A stretch of 64,000 nucleotides of DNA from Herbidospora sakaeratensis (GCF_001570525.1 NZ_BBXC01000008.1:585841-649840); one strand, 5' to 3'; positions 43,733 to 52,011 are shown, numbered from the stretch's first letter. Notes: generated by a model not told the origin, from the letters alone. A program made the numbers and translations.

Positions 43733-44090
43733 CCCGAAGATGTCGTCCATGGCCTCGGCACCTTCCAGGAGGACCGGGCGGTCTCCGTGACGACCGTCGT
43801 GCGATGGCCCACCAGGCGGGAGATGTCCTTGATCGGGACTCCCGATCCGGAGAGCGGCGAGACGAAGCTGTGCCACCTCGCGCGGCGGCCAGTCGCGTTC
43901 CGGGAGAGCGATGACCTCGCGGAAGTCGCGCCTCACGTTGTGCGCGGTGAGGGCGTTTCCCGTCTTCGTGCGGAAGACGAGATCCGAGGCCGGCCTGTTC
44001 CTCGTGGAGAGCCTTGAGGGCTTCCACGCACCGGCGCGGCGGCTTGAGCGACCGACGAGACTTGACGGTCCTGGTGTCTCCTTCTGCCGG
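43733..44090 (-). pseudogene. Tyrosine recombinase (phage integrase) C-terminal remnant
   Basis: Reading across three frames gives integrase catalytic-domain sequence in the right order: VKSRRSLKPPRRCVEALKAL, then DLVFRTKTGNALTAHNVRRD, then SFVSPLSGSGVPIKDISRLV with GHRTTVVTET, then VLLEGAEAMDDIFG. At least three frameshifts interrupt it. The RHSF catalytic segment reads RWHSF, and the N-terminal half is missing. It cannot encode an active recombinase. It adjoins an att-like copy of the tRNA-Val end, marking an old integration event. Confidence 0.8.
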
Positions 44091-44125
44091 ACGGACCGCC
44101 AGCACGACGACCGTCGGATGCGAAC

Positions 44126-44155
44126 GCGGCCCTCGCCCGACGAGGCGAGGGCCGC
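44126..44155 (-). terminator. Terminator of the LVIVD-repeat gene
   Basis: GCGGCCCTCGCC (44126-44137) pairs perfectly with GGCGAGGGCCGC (44144-44155) around a 6-base loop, 13 bp beyond the stop of the minus-strand gene. Confidence 0.85.
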
Positions 44156-44168
44156 GAATCGGGGCTGG

Positions 44169-45560
44169 CTAGTGCTTCTTGTCCTTGTAGGACGGCTGCG
44201 TCTGCGCGTTGAAGTCGTTCATCTTCACGCTGTTGGCCTGGTTCGTACGGGGGTCGTTGATCTTGAGCACATCGAAGCCCCGGGTGAACTCGGAGCCGTA
44301 GATGTAACCGTTGTAGTAGTAGGCCGACCAGTAACCGTCACCGAGGTTCTCACCGGGACCGCGCTCGAAGTAGCCGATCTCGTGCGGGTTGGCGGAGTCG
44401 GTGAAGTCCCAGATCGAGACGCCTCCCTGGTACCAGGCCTGGACCATGATGTCGCGGCCCTTGACCGGGATCAGCGAGCCGTTGTGGGCCACGCAGTTCT
44501 CGGTGTCGGCCTGGTGGCGGGCGATCTTGTAGTAGCTGCGGAAGGTCATCTGACCGTCCGCGATGTCGAAGATGGCGTTCGCACCGCGGTTCGGTCCGAT
44601 CGCCTCGTTGCAGGTGGCGGCGCTGCCGCCGCCCAGCTCGTCGGTGAAGATGACCTTGTCGCCCTCGTTGTTGAACGTGGCGGAGTGCCAGAAGGCGAAG
44701 TTCTCGTCGTCACGAACGACGTCGAGAACGGCGGGGGCCTCCGGGTTGCGGATGTCCAGCAGGATGCCCTCGCCCATGCACGCGCCCGCCGCGACGCCCT
44801 TCTCCGGGTACGCGGTGATGTCGTGGCAGCCGCTGGTGGCCGACGTGCGGAAGGGGTAGGGGAGGCTCTCGCCCGGGTTGCCACCGTCCGGGAACAGGTT
44901 CGGCGTGGCGACGACCGAGGCGGCGGCCGGGTCCTTCAGCGGCACCTTGACGATCGAGATCAGGTCATGGGGCGGCTGGCAGTCCGGGAACGACGCCGAC
45001 GGGCTGTAGGAGGAGATGTACAGGTAGACGCTCGCCTTGTCCGTGCCGGGGACGAGCGTGTGGGTGTGCGAACCGCAGTTGGTCTCGATCGACTTGACGT
45101 AGCGCGGGTTGGCCTTGTCGCTGATGTCGAAGACCCGGATGCCCTCCCACGACGACTTGATCGCGGCCGACTGGGCCACGCTGGTGCAGGAGTCGTCGCT
45201 GCGGGAGGAGTCGACGGAACCGAACAGCAGGTTGCCGTAGACGGAGATGTCCATCTGCGACCCGGGACACAGCACCGAGCTGACCAGCTTCGGCTTCTTC
45301 GGGTGCTTGATGTCGTAGACGGAGAAGCCGCCGTAGTTGCCGACGTAGGCATAGTCGCCCTGGAAGGCGATGTCGGTGTTGATGGTGGTGAGCAGGGAGT
45401 CGGGCCGCGGCAGGTTCGCGACGTGCTGGACGTTGTCGCTCATGTCGATGGCGCCGGGGGGCAGGATGTCAGCGGCCTGAGCCGGTGTCGTGGAGAGCGC
45501 CAGCGCTCCGGCGGCACCGAGCACGGCGAGTAAACGCCCAACTCTGCGGAGGGGGGACAT
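44169..45560 (-). CDS. Secreted LVIVD-repeat beta-propeller protein
   Basis: The 463-residue precursor has a signal peptide ending near STTPAQA and then LVIVD-type blades such as FSVYDIKHPKKPKLVSSV, IRVFDISDKANPRYVKSI and VSIWDFTDSANPHEIGYF. Several cysteines (VLCPGS, DDSCTS, TNCGSH, FPDCQ) suggest disulfides in the exported protein. ATG 45560 has GGAGG 8 bp upstream. It faces a DUF305 lipoprotein gene across a shared promoter region; the pair may act together at the cell surface. Function is unknown. Confidence 0.88.
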   Translation of the reverse strand: MSPLRRVGRLLAVLGAAGALALSTTPAQAADILPPGAIDMSDNVQHVANLPRPDSLLTTINTDIAFQGDYAYVGNYGGFSVYDIKHPKKPKLVSSVLCPGSQMDISVYGNLLFGSVDSSRSDDSCTSVAQSAAIKSSWEGIRVFDISDKANPRYVKSIETNCGSHTHTLVPGTDKASVYLYISSYSPSASFPDCQPPHDLISIVKVPLKDPAAASVVATPNLFPDGGNPGESLPYPFRTSATSGCHDITAYPEKGVAAGACMGEGILLDIRNPEAPAVLDVVRDDENFAFWHSATFNNEGDKVIFTDELGGGSAATCNEAIGPNRGANAIFDIADGQMTFRSYYKIARHQADTENCVAHNGSLIPVKGRDIMVQAWYQGGVSIWDFTDSANPHEIGYFERGPGENLGDGYWSAYYYNGYIYGSEFTRGFDVLKINDPRTNQANSVKMNDFNAQTQPSYKDKKH

Positions 45561-45633
45561 TGAGGGAACCTCCGGGTAAAAGGTGGCAAACACCCCTTAT
45601 GGTTTCTTTACTCAGGCCCTCAAGCAAGTCGTC

Positions 45634-45648
45634 AATATGTCACATATT
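45634..45648. promoter_or_regulatory. AT-rich palindrome between the LVIVD and DUF305 genes
   Basis: AATATGT-C-ACATATT is a perfect 15-bp inverted repeat in the divergent intergenic region (45561-45787). Its AT content is striking in this genome, which marks it as a probable operator for a regulator encoded elsewhere. Confidence 0.5.
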
Positions 45649-45787
45649 TCCTACGATCCGTCTCCTTTACTGTCACAAGCCCAGGCCATTAGGTTCCTCA
45701 GGAGGACCGAAATGGGGACGGGTGCGCGCATCTCCCCCCATCATGACCAGGCACAATCGCTCCGCGACCACAGCCGAAAGGACCGAA

Positions 45788-46510
45788 ATGCGCAGAGCTC
45801 CCGCCGTCATCACGAGCCGCGTTCCCGCCCCGAGCGCCGAGCCCCATGTGCTCAGAACCCTCCCGCTCCGCCAGGCCGGGACCACCGCGGTCAAAGCTCT
45901 CCTGAGCATCGCGGCGGCCACTCTGCTCTTGACCGCCTGCTCGTCTCCCACCGACCCGCCCGAGGTCATCACCGACGCCCCGGTCATCGTCCCCGGCAAA
46001 CCGGGCGAGGTCGCCGCCACCCTCACCCCCGGCCAGACCTTCGCCCCCCTGCCCTCCCCCACGATCAACGCCACCGACGTCCGCTACGTCCAGGACATGA
46101 TCGTGCACCACCGCCAAGCCCTCGAAATGGCCGCGCTGGCCCCCGACCGCGCCCAATCCCCCCGCCTGAAGTCCCTGGCCGACCGCATCTACGACGCCCA
46201 GGGCCCCGAGATCAATGCCATGACCACCTGGCTCGAAGAAGAGGGTCTGCGCGAACCCGACCACCACGCCGACCACGCCACGATGCCCGGCATGGCCACC
46301 CCCGCCCAGCTCACCGACCTCCGCAACGCCAAGGGGGAATCCTTCGACACCCTCTTCCTCACCCTGATGATCGCCCACCACAAGGGCGCCATCACCATGG
46401 CCGAAACCCAATTGATCAACGGCTCCCACGACCGCGTCCTCACCTGGGCCCAGGACGTCGTCGCCGAGCAAAGCGCCGAAATCACCCGCCTCCAACGCCT
46501 ACTCGGCTAG
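45788..46510 (+). CDS. DUF305 lipoprotein
   Basis: This 240-residue protein has a lipobox LLLTACSS about 53 residues from the chosen start and a ferritin-like DUF305 domain with two HH motifs, DMIVHHRQALEMA and MIAHHKGAITMAE. These histidines, together with the HHADHATMPGMAT segment, suggest metal binding outside the membrane. The ATG is chosen for its AAAGGA site; GTG 45848 would give a shorter and more typical signal sequence. Confidence 0.88.
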   Translation: MRRAPAVITSRVPAPSAEPHVLRTLPLRQAGTTAVKALLSIAAATLLLTACSSPTDPPEVITDAPVIVPGKPGEVAATLTPGQTFAPLPSPTINATDVRYVQDMIVHHRQALEMAALAPDRAQSPRLKSLADRIYDAQGPEINAMTTWLEEEGLREPDHHADHATMPGMATPAQLTDLRNAKGESFDTLFLTLMIAHHKGAITMAETQLINGSHDRVLTWAQDVVAEQSAEITRLQRLLG

Positions 46511-46590
46511 CAGGCCGCTGAGGATCTTGCTGGCGTGTGGCGCCCTGCACCTGTGCTGACCTCGGTTCCTCAGACGGGTGCGGAGACCGC

Positions 46591-46672
46591 AGGTTGGGCG
46601 CGGCGGCGCGGGTGTGGAGCCAGGCGTTGTTCTTGACGGTGCCGATGTAACGTGATCGCCGGTTGCCCCGTG
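46591..46672 (-). pseudogene. Transposase C-terminal fragment
   Basis: A short minus-strand stretch reads RRSRYIGTVKNNAWLHTRAA followed by APNLR, which resembles the C-terminal end of IS1182-like actinobacterial transposases. No start, inverted repeats or catalytic region remain. It lies in the 249-bp gap between the DUF305 gene and the Asp23 operon. The family assignment rests on memory of similar sequences. Confidence 0.45.
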
Positions 46673-46759
46673 CGTGATGCGGTCGTCATCACGATCGCCG
46701 AACGCCTCGGGCTGGGGGAGGTCGGCGTAGACAGCCCAGCCGTCCGGCTCCGCGCCGTT

Positions 46760-47353
46760 TCAGTGGACCTGGCGGGTCCGCCGGCTCGGGTCGAAGCGGA
46801 GCCGTATCAGGACCGGCAGGTGTTCCAGCCCCAACGCGGTCCGCAGGTCGGGGAGCGCCTCGTCGTGCAGCCGGGTGATCAGGGCGTCCGGGTGCGCCGG
46901 ATCTTGTGAGGTCACCCGCAGGTCGAGGGCGGGCGCGTCCGGCTTGCCGCGTACGGAGGCCCGCGCGCGCCGCACGCCCTCGTAGGCGCTCACCTGGTCG
47001 GCCAGGGTTTCGCCGGCCTGCCTGGCGCCGATCTCGGTCACCCCGGACGGGCCGGACTCCAGCCGCATACGATCCAGCCGGTCGAGCCGGAACTGGGCGA
47101 GCAGCCAGCCCAGCCCGATGGCGCCCAGCACGAAGCCCCCGGCGGCGACGGCGGGCCAGAACCAGGAGGTGGAGCCGGCGAAGGTGGAGACGGCACTGGG
47201 CAGCAGGGGCGTCCGGGCCGCGTTCGAGCCGAAGACCCCCAGGCCGAGCGCCAAGGCGGCGGCGCCCGCCGCGAGAAGGATCAGGCCGAGCACCACCAGG
47301 CCGGTTCGGTTGCCCCACGCGATGCCCCGGCCGAAGGCCCTACCTCGTGTCAT
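46760..47353 (-). CDS. AmaP-like membrane anchor of the Asp23 operon
   Basis: This 197-residue protein has two N-terminal hydrophobic helices (GLVVLGLILLAAGAAALALG and WPAVAAGGFVLGAIGLGWLL) and a cytosolic alpha-beta domain (VSAYEGVRRARASVRGKP, LDLRVTSQDPA). This is the layout of AmaP, which tethers Asp23 to the membrane in Staphylococcus. It is the last gene of six, overlapping the previous one by 4 bp. Confidence 0.8.
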   Translation of the reverse strand: MTRGRAFGRGIAWGNRTGLVVLGLILLAAGAAALALGLGVFGSNAARTPLLPSAVSTFAGSTSWFWPAVAAGGFVLGAIGLGWLLAQFRLDRLDRMRLESGPSGVTEIGARQAGETLADQVSAYEGVRRARASVRGKPDAPALDLRVTSQDPAHPDALITRLHDEALPDLRTALGLEHLPVLIRLRFDPSRRTRQVH

Positions 47354-47964
47354 GGCGCACCCCTCACCTTGGTGTTGACCGTGTAGCGGCCGACCGGTGC
47401 GAGCTTGGTCAGCTCGTCCTCCACGGCGTCCCGCACGCGCTCGCGCACCGCGGCCGTGTCGCGCAGGTCGGTGCCCGCGTGGACGGTCACCTGCCGCCCG
47501 CGTATCCGGGCCCGCGCCCGGCGTACACCGTCGACCTGAGCCGCGACCGTGCCGAGCACCCGGGCCAGCATGCGCCGGGGCGTGCTGATGATCATGTCGG
47601 GGTCGCCGCTGCGCAGCGCCACCAGCCGGGTTCGCCCGGGGACCGCCCCGATCAGGATGAGCAACGCCCCCACGATCCCTACGGCCCCGGCGGCCGCCAT
47701 GACCGCATTGTCCTGCCAGGTCGTGGCGCTGGCCCAGGCCACCACCCGGTCGTACGGCACGATCCGCACCGGGTGGCCGAACAGCGCCGAGATCGTTCCC
47801 ACCGCGATCAGCAGCCCGGCGGCGAACAGGACGAGCGCGGCGATCGCCGCGGGCACCTTCCGCCTGGGGCGCAGGAAGCGCGTCGTGCCCTTCGCTCTCG
47901 TGGACGCGCGGGAGACCGGTTCAGGGGTCTCCGGGAATTCAGCTCCCGTGTGGAGAGTCGTCAT
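47350..47964 (-). CDS. DUF6286-type membrane protein of the Asp23 operon
   Basis: This 204-residue protein has two membrane helices (AAIAALVLFAAGLLIAVG and VMAAAGAVGIVGALLILIGA) and a soluble C-terminal domain (VDGVRRARARIRGRQVTVHA). That domain is related to the one in the following AmaP-like protein, which suggests an ancient duplication. It overlaps both neighbours by 4 bp. Probably a second membrane anchor. Confidence 0.8.
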   Translation of the reverse strand: MTTLHTGAEFPETPEPVSRASTRAKGTTRFLRPRRKVPAAIAALVLFAAGLLIAVGTISALFGHPVRIVPYDRVVAWASATTWQDNAVMAAAGAVGIVGALLILIGAVPGRTRLVALRSGDPDMIISTPRRMLARVLGTVAAQVDGVRRARARIRGRQVTVHAGTDLRDTAAVRERVRDAVEDELTKLAPVGRYTVNTKVRGAP

Positions 47965-48266
47965 AGCCCGCTCCTCCGTTTCGGCACGAGCCGGACGACG
48001 TCGACGTCGACGTTCTCGACGGCGATGCCGGTCAGGTCGCGTACCCGGCTCATGAGCCGCTCGCGCGCCTCCGCCGCGACCTGACGCACGGGCGCCGGGT
48101 AGCGGACGGCGATGCCGAGACGCACGGCGGCGACGGCTCCGCTGACAGACGCCGTTACTTGCGGCTGTTCCGCGAGCCGGTCGTCGGCCCCGGCCACCTC
48201 CGTGGCGATCTTCACGAACGCACGCTCCGAGACCGTGGTCGCGCCGTGCCCGGCCGTGGTGGTCAC
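47961..48266 (-). CDS. Asp23/Gls24 family protein (short)
   Basis: This 101-residue protein has the Asp23 core: VSERAFVKIATEVAGADD, AAVRLGIAVRYPAPV, and RVRDLTGIAVENVDVDVVRL. GTG 48266 overlaps the preceding stop (GTGA). It lacks the longer N terminus of the operon's other Asp23 protein. Confidence 0.85.
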   Translation of the reverse strand: MTTTAGHGATTVSERAFVKIATEVAGADDRLAEQPQVTASVSGAVAAVRLGIAVRYPAPVRQVAAEARERLMSRVRDLTGIAVENVDVDVVRLVPKRRSGL

Positions 48267-48448
48267 TGCCGCCTTACCCGAAGTTTGGGCATCTGGACGC
48301 CGCCTTCGAGGATGAGCCCGACGAAGAAGCCGACGACCCCCAGGACCAGCACGATGAGGAAGGCGTTGAGGCCGCCGAAGGCGCCCACGATTCCGAGGAT
48401 CGTGCCGAACGTGAGCCCGACGATGGTCCAAACTGGGAACTGGTTCAT
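48263..48448 (-). CDS. Small two-helix membrane protein of the Asp23 operon
   Basis: This 61-residue protein has two glycine-rich hydrophobic helices (VWTIVGLTFGTILGIVGAFG and AFLIVLVLGVVGFFVGLILE) and a basic end (KLRVRR). Its size and position match the DUF2273-like proteins found in Asp23 operons. It overlaps both flanking genes by 4 bp. Confidence 0.85.
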   Translation of the reverse strand: MNQFPVWTIVGLTFGTILGIVGAFGGLNAFLIVLVLGVVGFFVGLILEGGVQMPKLRVRRQ

Positions 48449-48819
48449 GATCGTCCTACCTTCCTGGCTTCTTCGGTGTCGGTGACGTCTTCGACCATCA
48501 CGTCCACACGCCTGTCGCCGGACAGCGGGCTCACGACTTCGCGAACCCCGGCCACGATCTCGGGAATCGGCCTGCCGTACCGGACGGCCACATGGATCTC
48601 GACCGCCTCGTCGCGCAGGCACACCCCCGGCACGGATCCGCCGGGAAGGTAGGTGGCAGCCGTCCCGTACGGACCGCGGGTGAGCGCGGACACGCCGGGA
48701 CACGAGGCCGCCTTCTCGGCGATCCGCCTTGCGTCCGGAGCGGTCCGGGGCGTGGCCCCCGGGTTCGGCGGAGCCGCCGAATCGAACCGGGGGGCCGTAC
48801 GGCCCCTGCGCCTGGTCAT
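48445..48819 (-). CDS. Asp23/Gls24-related protein
   Basis: This 124-residue protein has a disordered, Pro/Arg-rich N terminus and a C-terminal Asp23-like domain (ARRIAEKAASCPGVSALTRG, VEIHVAVRYGRPIPEIVAGV, VDVMVEDV). It belongs to the same coupled operon, with a 4-bp overlap on each side. Confidence 0.8.
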   Translation of the reverse strand: MTRRRGRTAPRFDSAAPPNPGATPRTAPDARRIAEKAASCPGVSALTRGPYGTAATYLPGGSVPGVCLRDEAVEIHVAVRYGRPIPEIVAGVREVVSPLSGDRRVDVMVEDVTDTEEARKVGRS

Positions 48820-49262
48820 TGGACCCGCGCGCCTTCCCTGGCCCCCGAGGACTGGTCCTGGCCCGGCAGGTAGACGTCATCCACCGCGACGTTCACCTCG
48901 GTCACCTCAAGCCCGCACATCTGCCCGACGGCCGTGATCACGTGGTCTCGGACGGCTGCGGCGAGGTCCGGAATGGCCACGCCGTAGTCGACGACCAGAT
49001 CGATGTCCACGGCTGCCTGGCGCTCCCCTACCTCGACGGCGATGCCGCGGGTGACGCCGTCCTCGGCGCCGAGTCTGCCCTTGAACGCGCCGAACGCGCG
49101 GGCCGGGCCGGTGCCGAAGTCGTGGACGCCGGAGATCTCCCGGGCGGCCACGCCGGCGATCTTCGCGACGACGTCCCCCGCGATGGTGGTGTGGCCGTGG
49201 TCGTGGGCGCGCTCTCGCGGGACTGGCATGCCCTGGGCCGATGGCGTACTGGTTTCCGTCAT
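48816..49262 (-). CDS. Asp23/Gls24 family envelope stress protein
   Basis: This 148-residue protein is the most canonical Asp23 member here: TTIAGDVVAKIAGVAAREIS, GVHDFGTGPARAF, IAVEVGERQAAVDIDLVVDY, GLEVTEVNVAVDDVYLP. It opens the six-gene operon, with a GGGGGA site 5 bp before ATG 49262. In Firmicutes such proteins coat the inner membrane face and respond to envelope stress; the same role is inferred. Confidence 0.9.
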   Translation of the reverse strand: MTETSTPSAQGMPVPRERAHDHGHTTIAGDVVAKIAGVAAREISGVHDFGTGPARAFGAFKGRLGAEDGVTRGIAVEVGERQAAVDIDLVVDYGVAIPDLAAAVRDHVITAVGQMCGLEVTEVNVAVDDVYLPGQDQSSGAREGARVQ

Positions 49263-49323
49263 ACGAATCCCCCGCTTTGACCTTTTGACAGCCTTGTTGG
49301 TGTTTGGCCGCCTTCCTCACTTA

Positions 49324-49329
49324 GTACCC
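49324..49329 (-). promoter_or_regulatory. GGGTAC stress-sigma-like -10 box before the Asp23 operon
   Basis: Read on the minus strand, GGGGTACTAAG lies about 60 bp upstream of the first Asp23 gene. GGGTAC is the -10 of SigB/SigF-type promoters, but no matching -35 was found at the proper distance, so the call is weak. Confidence 0.3.
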
Positions 49330-49672
49330 CTTTTGATGAAGGAAGGGATGAAAGTCAGGGTTAGGTTGCGTCACGTACCCGCCTCGACTTGCCCAAGCGT
49401 CTTTTCTCGGATGTCCATGCGGCCAAAGGCCATCTCTCTCTGCACGTGAGGCGAACCGCGCAGACACGTTTTCCCCGGCTCGGTGAAACCCCTGAGGGCG
49501 GTTCCACGGGCGATGGACGTCGAGGGGCTGATCGTCGAGCAGCACCAGCCGGCGGCGGCTACCGCCGGATGCGATCCCGCCGGCAGACAGACCACGTGTT
49601 CGGCTGCCGCCCTCCGGCCTTCATGCCTATCCGCGTAGTCGGGGCACTGGTCACAGCGCCGTCCCGCAGCGC
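49330..49672. other. Gene-poor stretch upstream of the Asp23 operon
   Basis: About 340 bp without a convincing reading frame or known motif. The short frames present have compositions typical of antisense or noncoding GC-rich DNA. It separates the Asp23 promoter from a WD40 gene remnant. Confidence 0.5.
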
Positions 49673-49895
49673 TCAGCCGACGTTCCACAGCCGCACCCTC
49701 TCGTCGCGGCTGATGGTGGCGAGTAGGTGATCATCGCATGGGCCGGTGTGGCCGGTGAGGGGTTGGCCGATCTACTGGCTGGCCCAGGGTCCCACCGCCG
49801 CACCGGGTTGCCGGTGCCGGTGGCGGCGAACAGGTGTGCGCCGGGTGCCATGACTGATGTGGTCACCGGTCACGATCGCCTGTGCGGGGTTCCGT
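49673..49895 (-). pseudogene. WD40-repeat protein C-terminal remnant
   Basis: The 3' end reads IGQPLTGHTGPCDDHLLATI then SRDERVRLWNVG and a stop at 49673. The preceding blade, VTTSVMAPGAHLFAATGTGN then PVRRWDP, is in another frame. Two consecutive WD40 blades separated by a frameshift and lacking any upstream gene body show a truncated relic. Confidence 0.7.
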
Positions 49896-49917
49896 TCTGC
49901 CCACGGTACGCGGGGCC

Positions 49918-50406
49918 TCAGAAGGTGCCGAAGTAGCGGTCCCACCAGGTGGGGCGCCGCGAACACACGGCGGTCGGCCCGTCGTAGTCGCTCGTGAGGA
50001 GTTCCTCCGGGACGACCACGTAGCCCAGTTCGGTGAGCGCCCGTTCGACCTTCGCCAGATCCCCGGCGTCGAGCGCCCCCTCGTCGTGTGCCTCCCACGT
50101 ACCGAGGAAGGCGCCGGGGTTGTCGGCCGCCACGAAGGCCAGGGAGCCGAACGTGCTGACCGAGACGACGATCCGCTCCCCGCACACCGTCGCGTGCGCG
50201 GGGACTTCGACCCGTCCGTACTCGCTGGAGTCCTGGGTGTCCCGCTCGGCCGGGCAGGAGGCGCCGAAGCCGGCCTCCAGCCTGGCCACCAGGTGCTCGA
50301 ACAGCGCGCCGGTTCCGTGACGGTCGTAGCCCTTCGGCCATTCGGGCCGTTCGGGATCGTCGAGCCGGCGCAGCAGCTCTGTCAGATGATCATTTGGGGA
50401 GGTCAC
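49918..50406 (-). CDS. Hypothetical protein, 162 aa
   Basis: This acidic cytosolic protein begins MTSPNDHLTELLRRLDDPER and includes IVVSVSTFGSLAFVAADNPG and the C-terminal RPTWWDRYFGTF. No motif or family is recognised. Its start overlaps the 3' end of the upstream secreted-protein gene by 17 bp, so it is probably translated with it. Confidence 0.65.
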   Translation of the reverse strand: MTSPNDHLTELLRRLDDPERPEWPKGYDRHGTGALFEHLVARLEAGFGASCPAERDTQDSSEYGRVEVPAHATVCGERIVVSVSTFGSLAFVAADNPGAFLGTWEAHDEGALDAGDLAKVERALTELGYVVVPEELLTSDYDGPTAVCSRRPTWWDRYFGTF

Positions 50407-51166
50407 GTTCGTCGATCACCTGATCGGCGGGCGGAGCGGTGACGACCAGCGGGAACCCCCAGTCGCGGAATCGGGTGTCCAGCGTCGTATCGGAATCCAG
50501 GTCGCCAGGCGCGATGATCGTGGTCCGCAGCCGGGTGGGCAGGCCCTTGGCGTCGGTCCAGAGCCGCCAGCTGATCTTGTTCTTCGCCCAGCGCCCCTTG
50601 GCCGTGCCCAGTTGTCCGTGAGTCACGACGCCCTGGTAGGCGTACCCACCGGAAACGGCCTTGCCGGTGACACCGCGCAGCACAGTGCGCAACATCCGCG
50701 CGTCGAACACGTCGATGGGCTGGCTGCTGAAAGCGTCGTCATAGAAGCGGTCCGGCTTCAACCGGATCCACGCCTTGCCGTCGGGGAGGTAACCGGGCAG
50801 GGCGTGGAGATAGGTGACCCCGCCGACATGGGTGATGTCGTCCCAGTCCATCTCGGCGAGCGAGTTGTGCATCGCGGTCTCGGGCGCGTCCGGAATCAGA
50901 TCCGACAACACCAGGTAATGGGTGAAGGAGTCGTAGGCGACCGGTCCGGAGGGACTCAGCTGCACCTGGCTGCGCGTGCGCCCGAAGGGCTTGTTGCGGT
51001 AGCTCGACACGATGAGCTCGGAGAGCCGCACCCCGTGTCCGTGGCGCAACTGCTTCTGCACGGCGCGCACCGGATCGGGCGGCGCGGCCTTCCCGATGGC
51101 AGGGGCGGGCACCGCCACCGCCCCGGCCAGCATCGCGACCACGATCAGGGTTGACCATCGCCTCAT
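50390..51166 (-). CDS. Secreted hypothetical protein, 258 aa
   Basis: ATG 51166 gives a signal peptide (MRRWSTLIVVAMLAGAVAVP, cleavage near APAIGKA). The mature part has an extended beta-rich look (LSELIVSSYRNKPFGRTRSQ, GGYAYQGVVTHGQLG, WRLWTDAKGLPTRLRTTII), reminiscent of LppX/LprG-like lipid-carrier folds but without a lipobox cysteine. That similarity is only impressionistic. It is linked to the 162-aa gene by an overlap. Confidence 0.65.
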   Translation of the reverse strand: MRRWSTLIVVAMLAGAVAVPAPAIGKAAPPDPVRAVQKQLRHGHGVRLSELIVSSYRNKPFGRTRSQVQLSPSGPVAYDSFTHYLVLSDLIPDAPETAMHNSLAEMDWDDITHVGGVTYLHALPGYLPDGKAWIRLKPDRFYDDAFSSQPIDVFDARMLRTVLRGVTGKAVSGGYAYQGVVTHGQLGTAKGRWAKNKISWRLWTDAKGLPTRLRTTIIAPGDLDSDTTLDTRFRDWGFPLVVTAPPADQVIDERDLPK

Positions 51167-51531
51167 GGAGCCACTGCCCTTCGGAAACGGCGAACTTGCG
51201 GAGCGCTCATCATCACAGACACCGGCAAACAAATTGATTACCATTTGTCGACGATTGCGAGCCGAGGCGTAGCGCTCGGGGCAACTTCGAGCCGCTCCGC
51301 TGACCGCGCGGGTTGTTGACGACGCACATGACGTCGCCTCCGGTCCAGGTTTCGGCGGTCGACATGACGAACCCGCAGGTCAGAAATCTGCGGAGTCACA
51401 GGTCAGAAGACCGCAGAGTTCATCACGCTTCTCTACTCGACAGAATAAACAGGCTTATGATGGGCCAATAACCGAATTATGGGCGGGCGCCCACGGGCCG
51501 TCTTGAGGCCCAGCTGCGGGCTTGTCGGACT
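51167..51531. other. Intergenic stretch with two direct repeats
   Basis: About 365 bp without a supported gene. CAGGTCAGAAATCTGCGGAGTCA (51376-51398) is followed at once by the related 24-mer at 51399-51422, and a lower-GC patch (51425-51480) follows. No transposase or tRNA is present. Confidence 0.5.
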
Positions 51532-52011
51532 TCACCAAACGTGGCCCTGTTCTCCGCGGTCTTCAGCCGTCATCCCGCCGACCAAATTGGCGTCGGGCCG
51601 AAGGTCGCCCTGTAGCTGGACTTCCCCGGTGAAGGTCGCCGCGCTGAACTCCGCGACCTTGGTGAAGGCCGCCGCGCCGAACTCCGCGACCTTGGTGAAG
51701 GCCGGCGCTGAACTCCGCGTCCCTGGTGAAGGTGCAGCGCTGAACTCCGCGTCCTCGGTAAAGGTCACCGCGCCGAACTCCGCGCCCCTGGTGAAGGCCG
51801 CCGCGCTGAACTCCGCGACCTTGGTGAAGGCCGCCGCGCTAAACTTCGCGTCCCTGGTGAAGGTCACCGCGCTGAACTCCGCGTCCTCGGTAAAGGTCGC
51901 GGCGCTGAACTTTGCGACCTTGGGGAAGGTCGCCCTGTCGAACCAGGCGGTCTTAGTAAAGGTCGCCATTCGAACTGGGCGTCGCCGGTGAAGGTTGCCT
52001 CGGGCCCACAC
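51532..52011 (-). pseudogene. Pentapeptide-repeat protein, frameshifted at both ends of the array
   Basis: An 11-residue repeat of type FSAATFTKVAE recurs about ten times, encoded by 33-bp DNA repeats; this is the Pentapeptide_3 pattern that folds as a beta-helix. One unit (SAAPSPGTRSSAPAF) is garbled by indels that together delete 3 bp and restore the frame. Upstream, another repeat (EATFTGDAQFEW) continues in a different frame. The gene is therefore probably broken at its 5' end. The tail LRPDANLVGG-MTAEDR ends it. Confidence 0.65.

Noticed and set aside
49321-49545. Minus-strand 74-codon frame upstream of the Asp23 operon
   Set aside because: It overlaps the expected promoter of the operon and shows no family, start signal or conserved motif.
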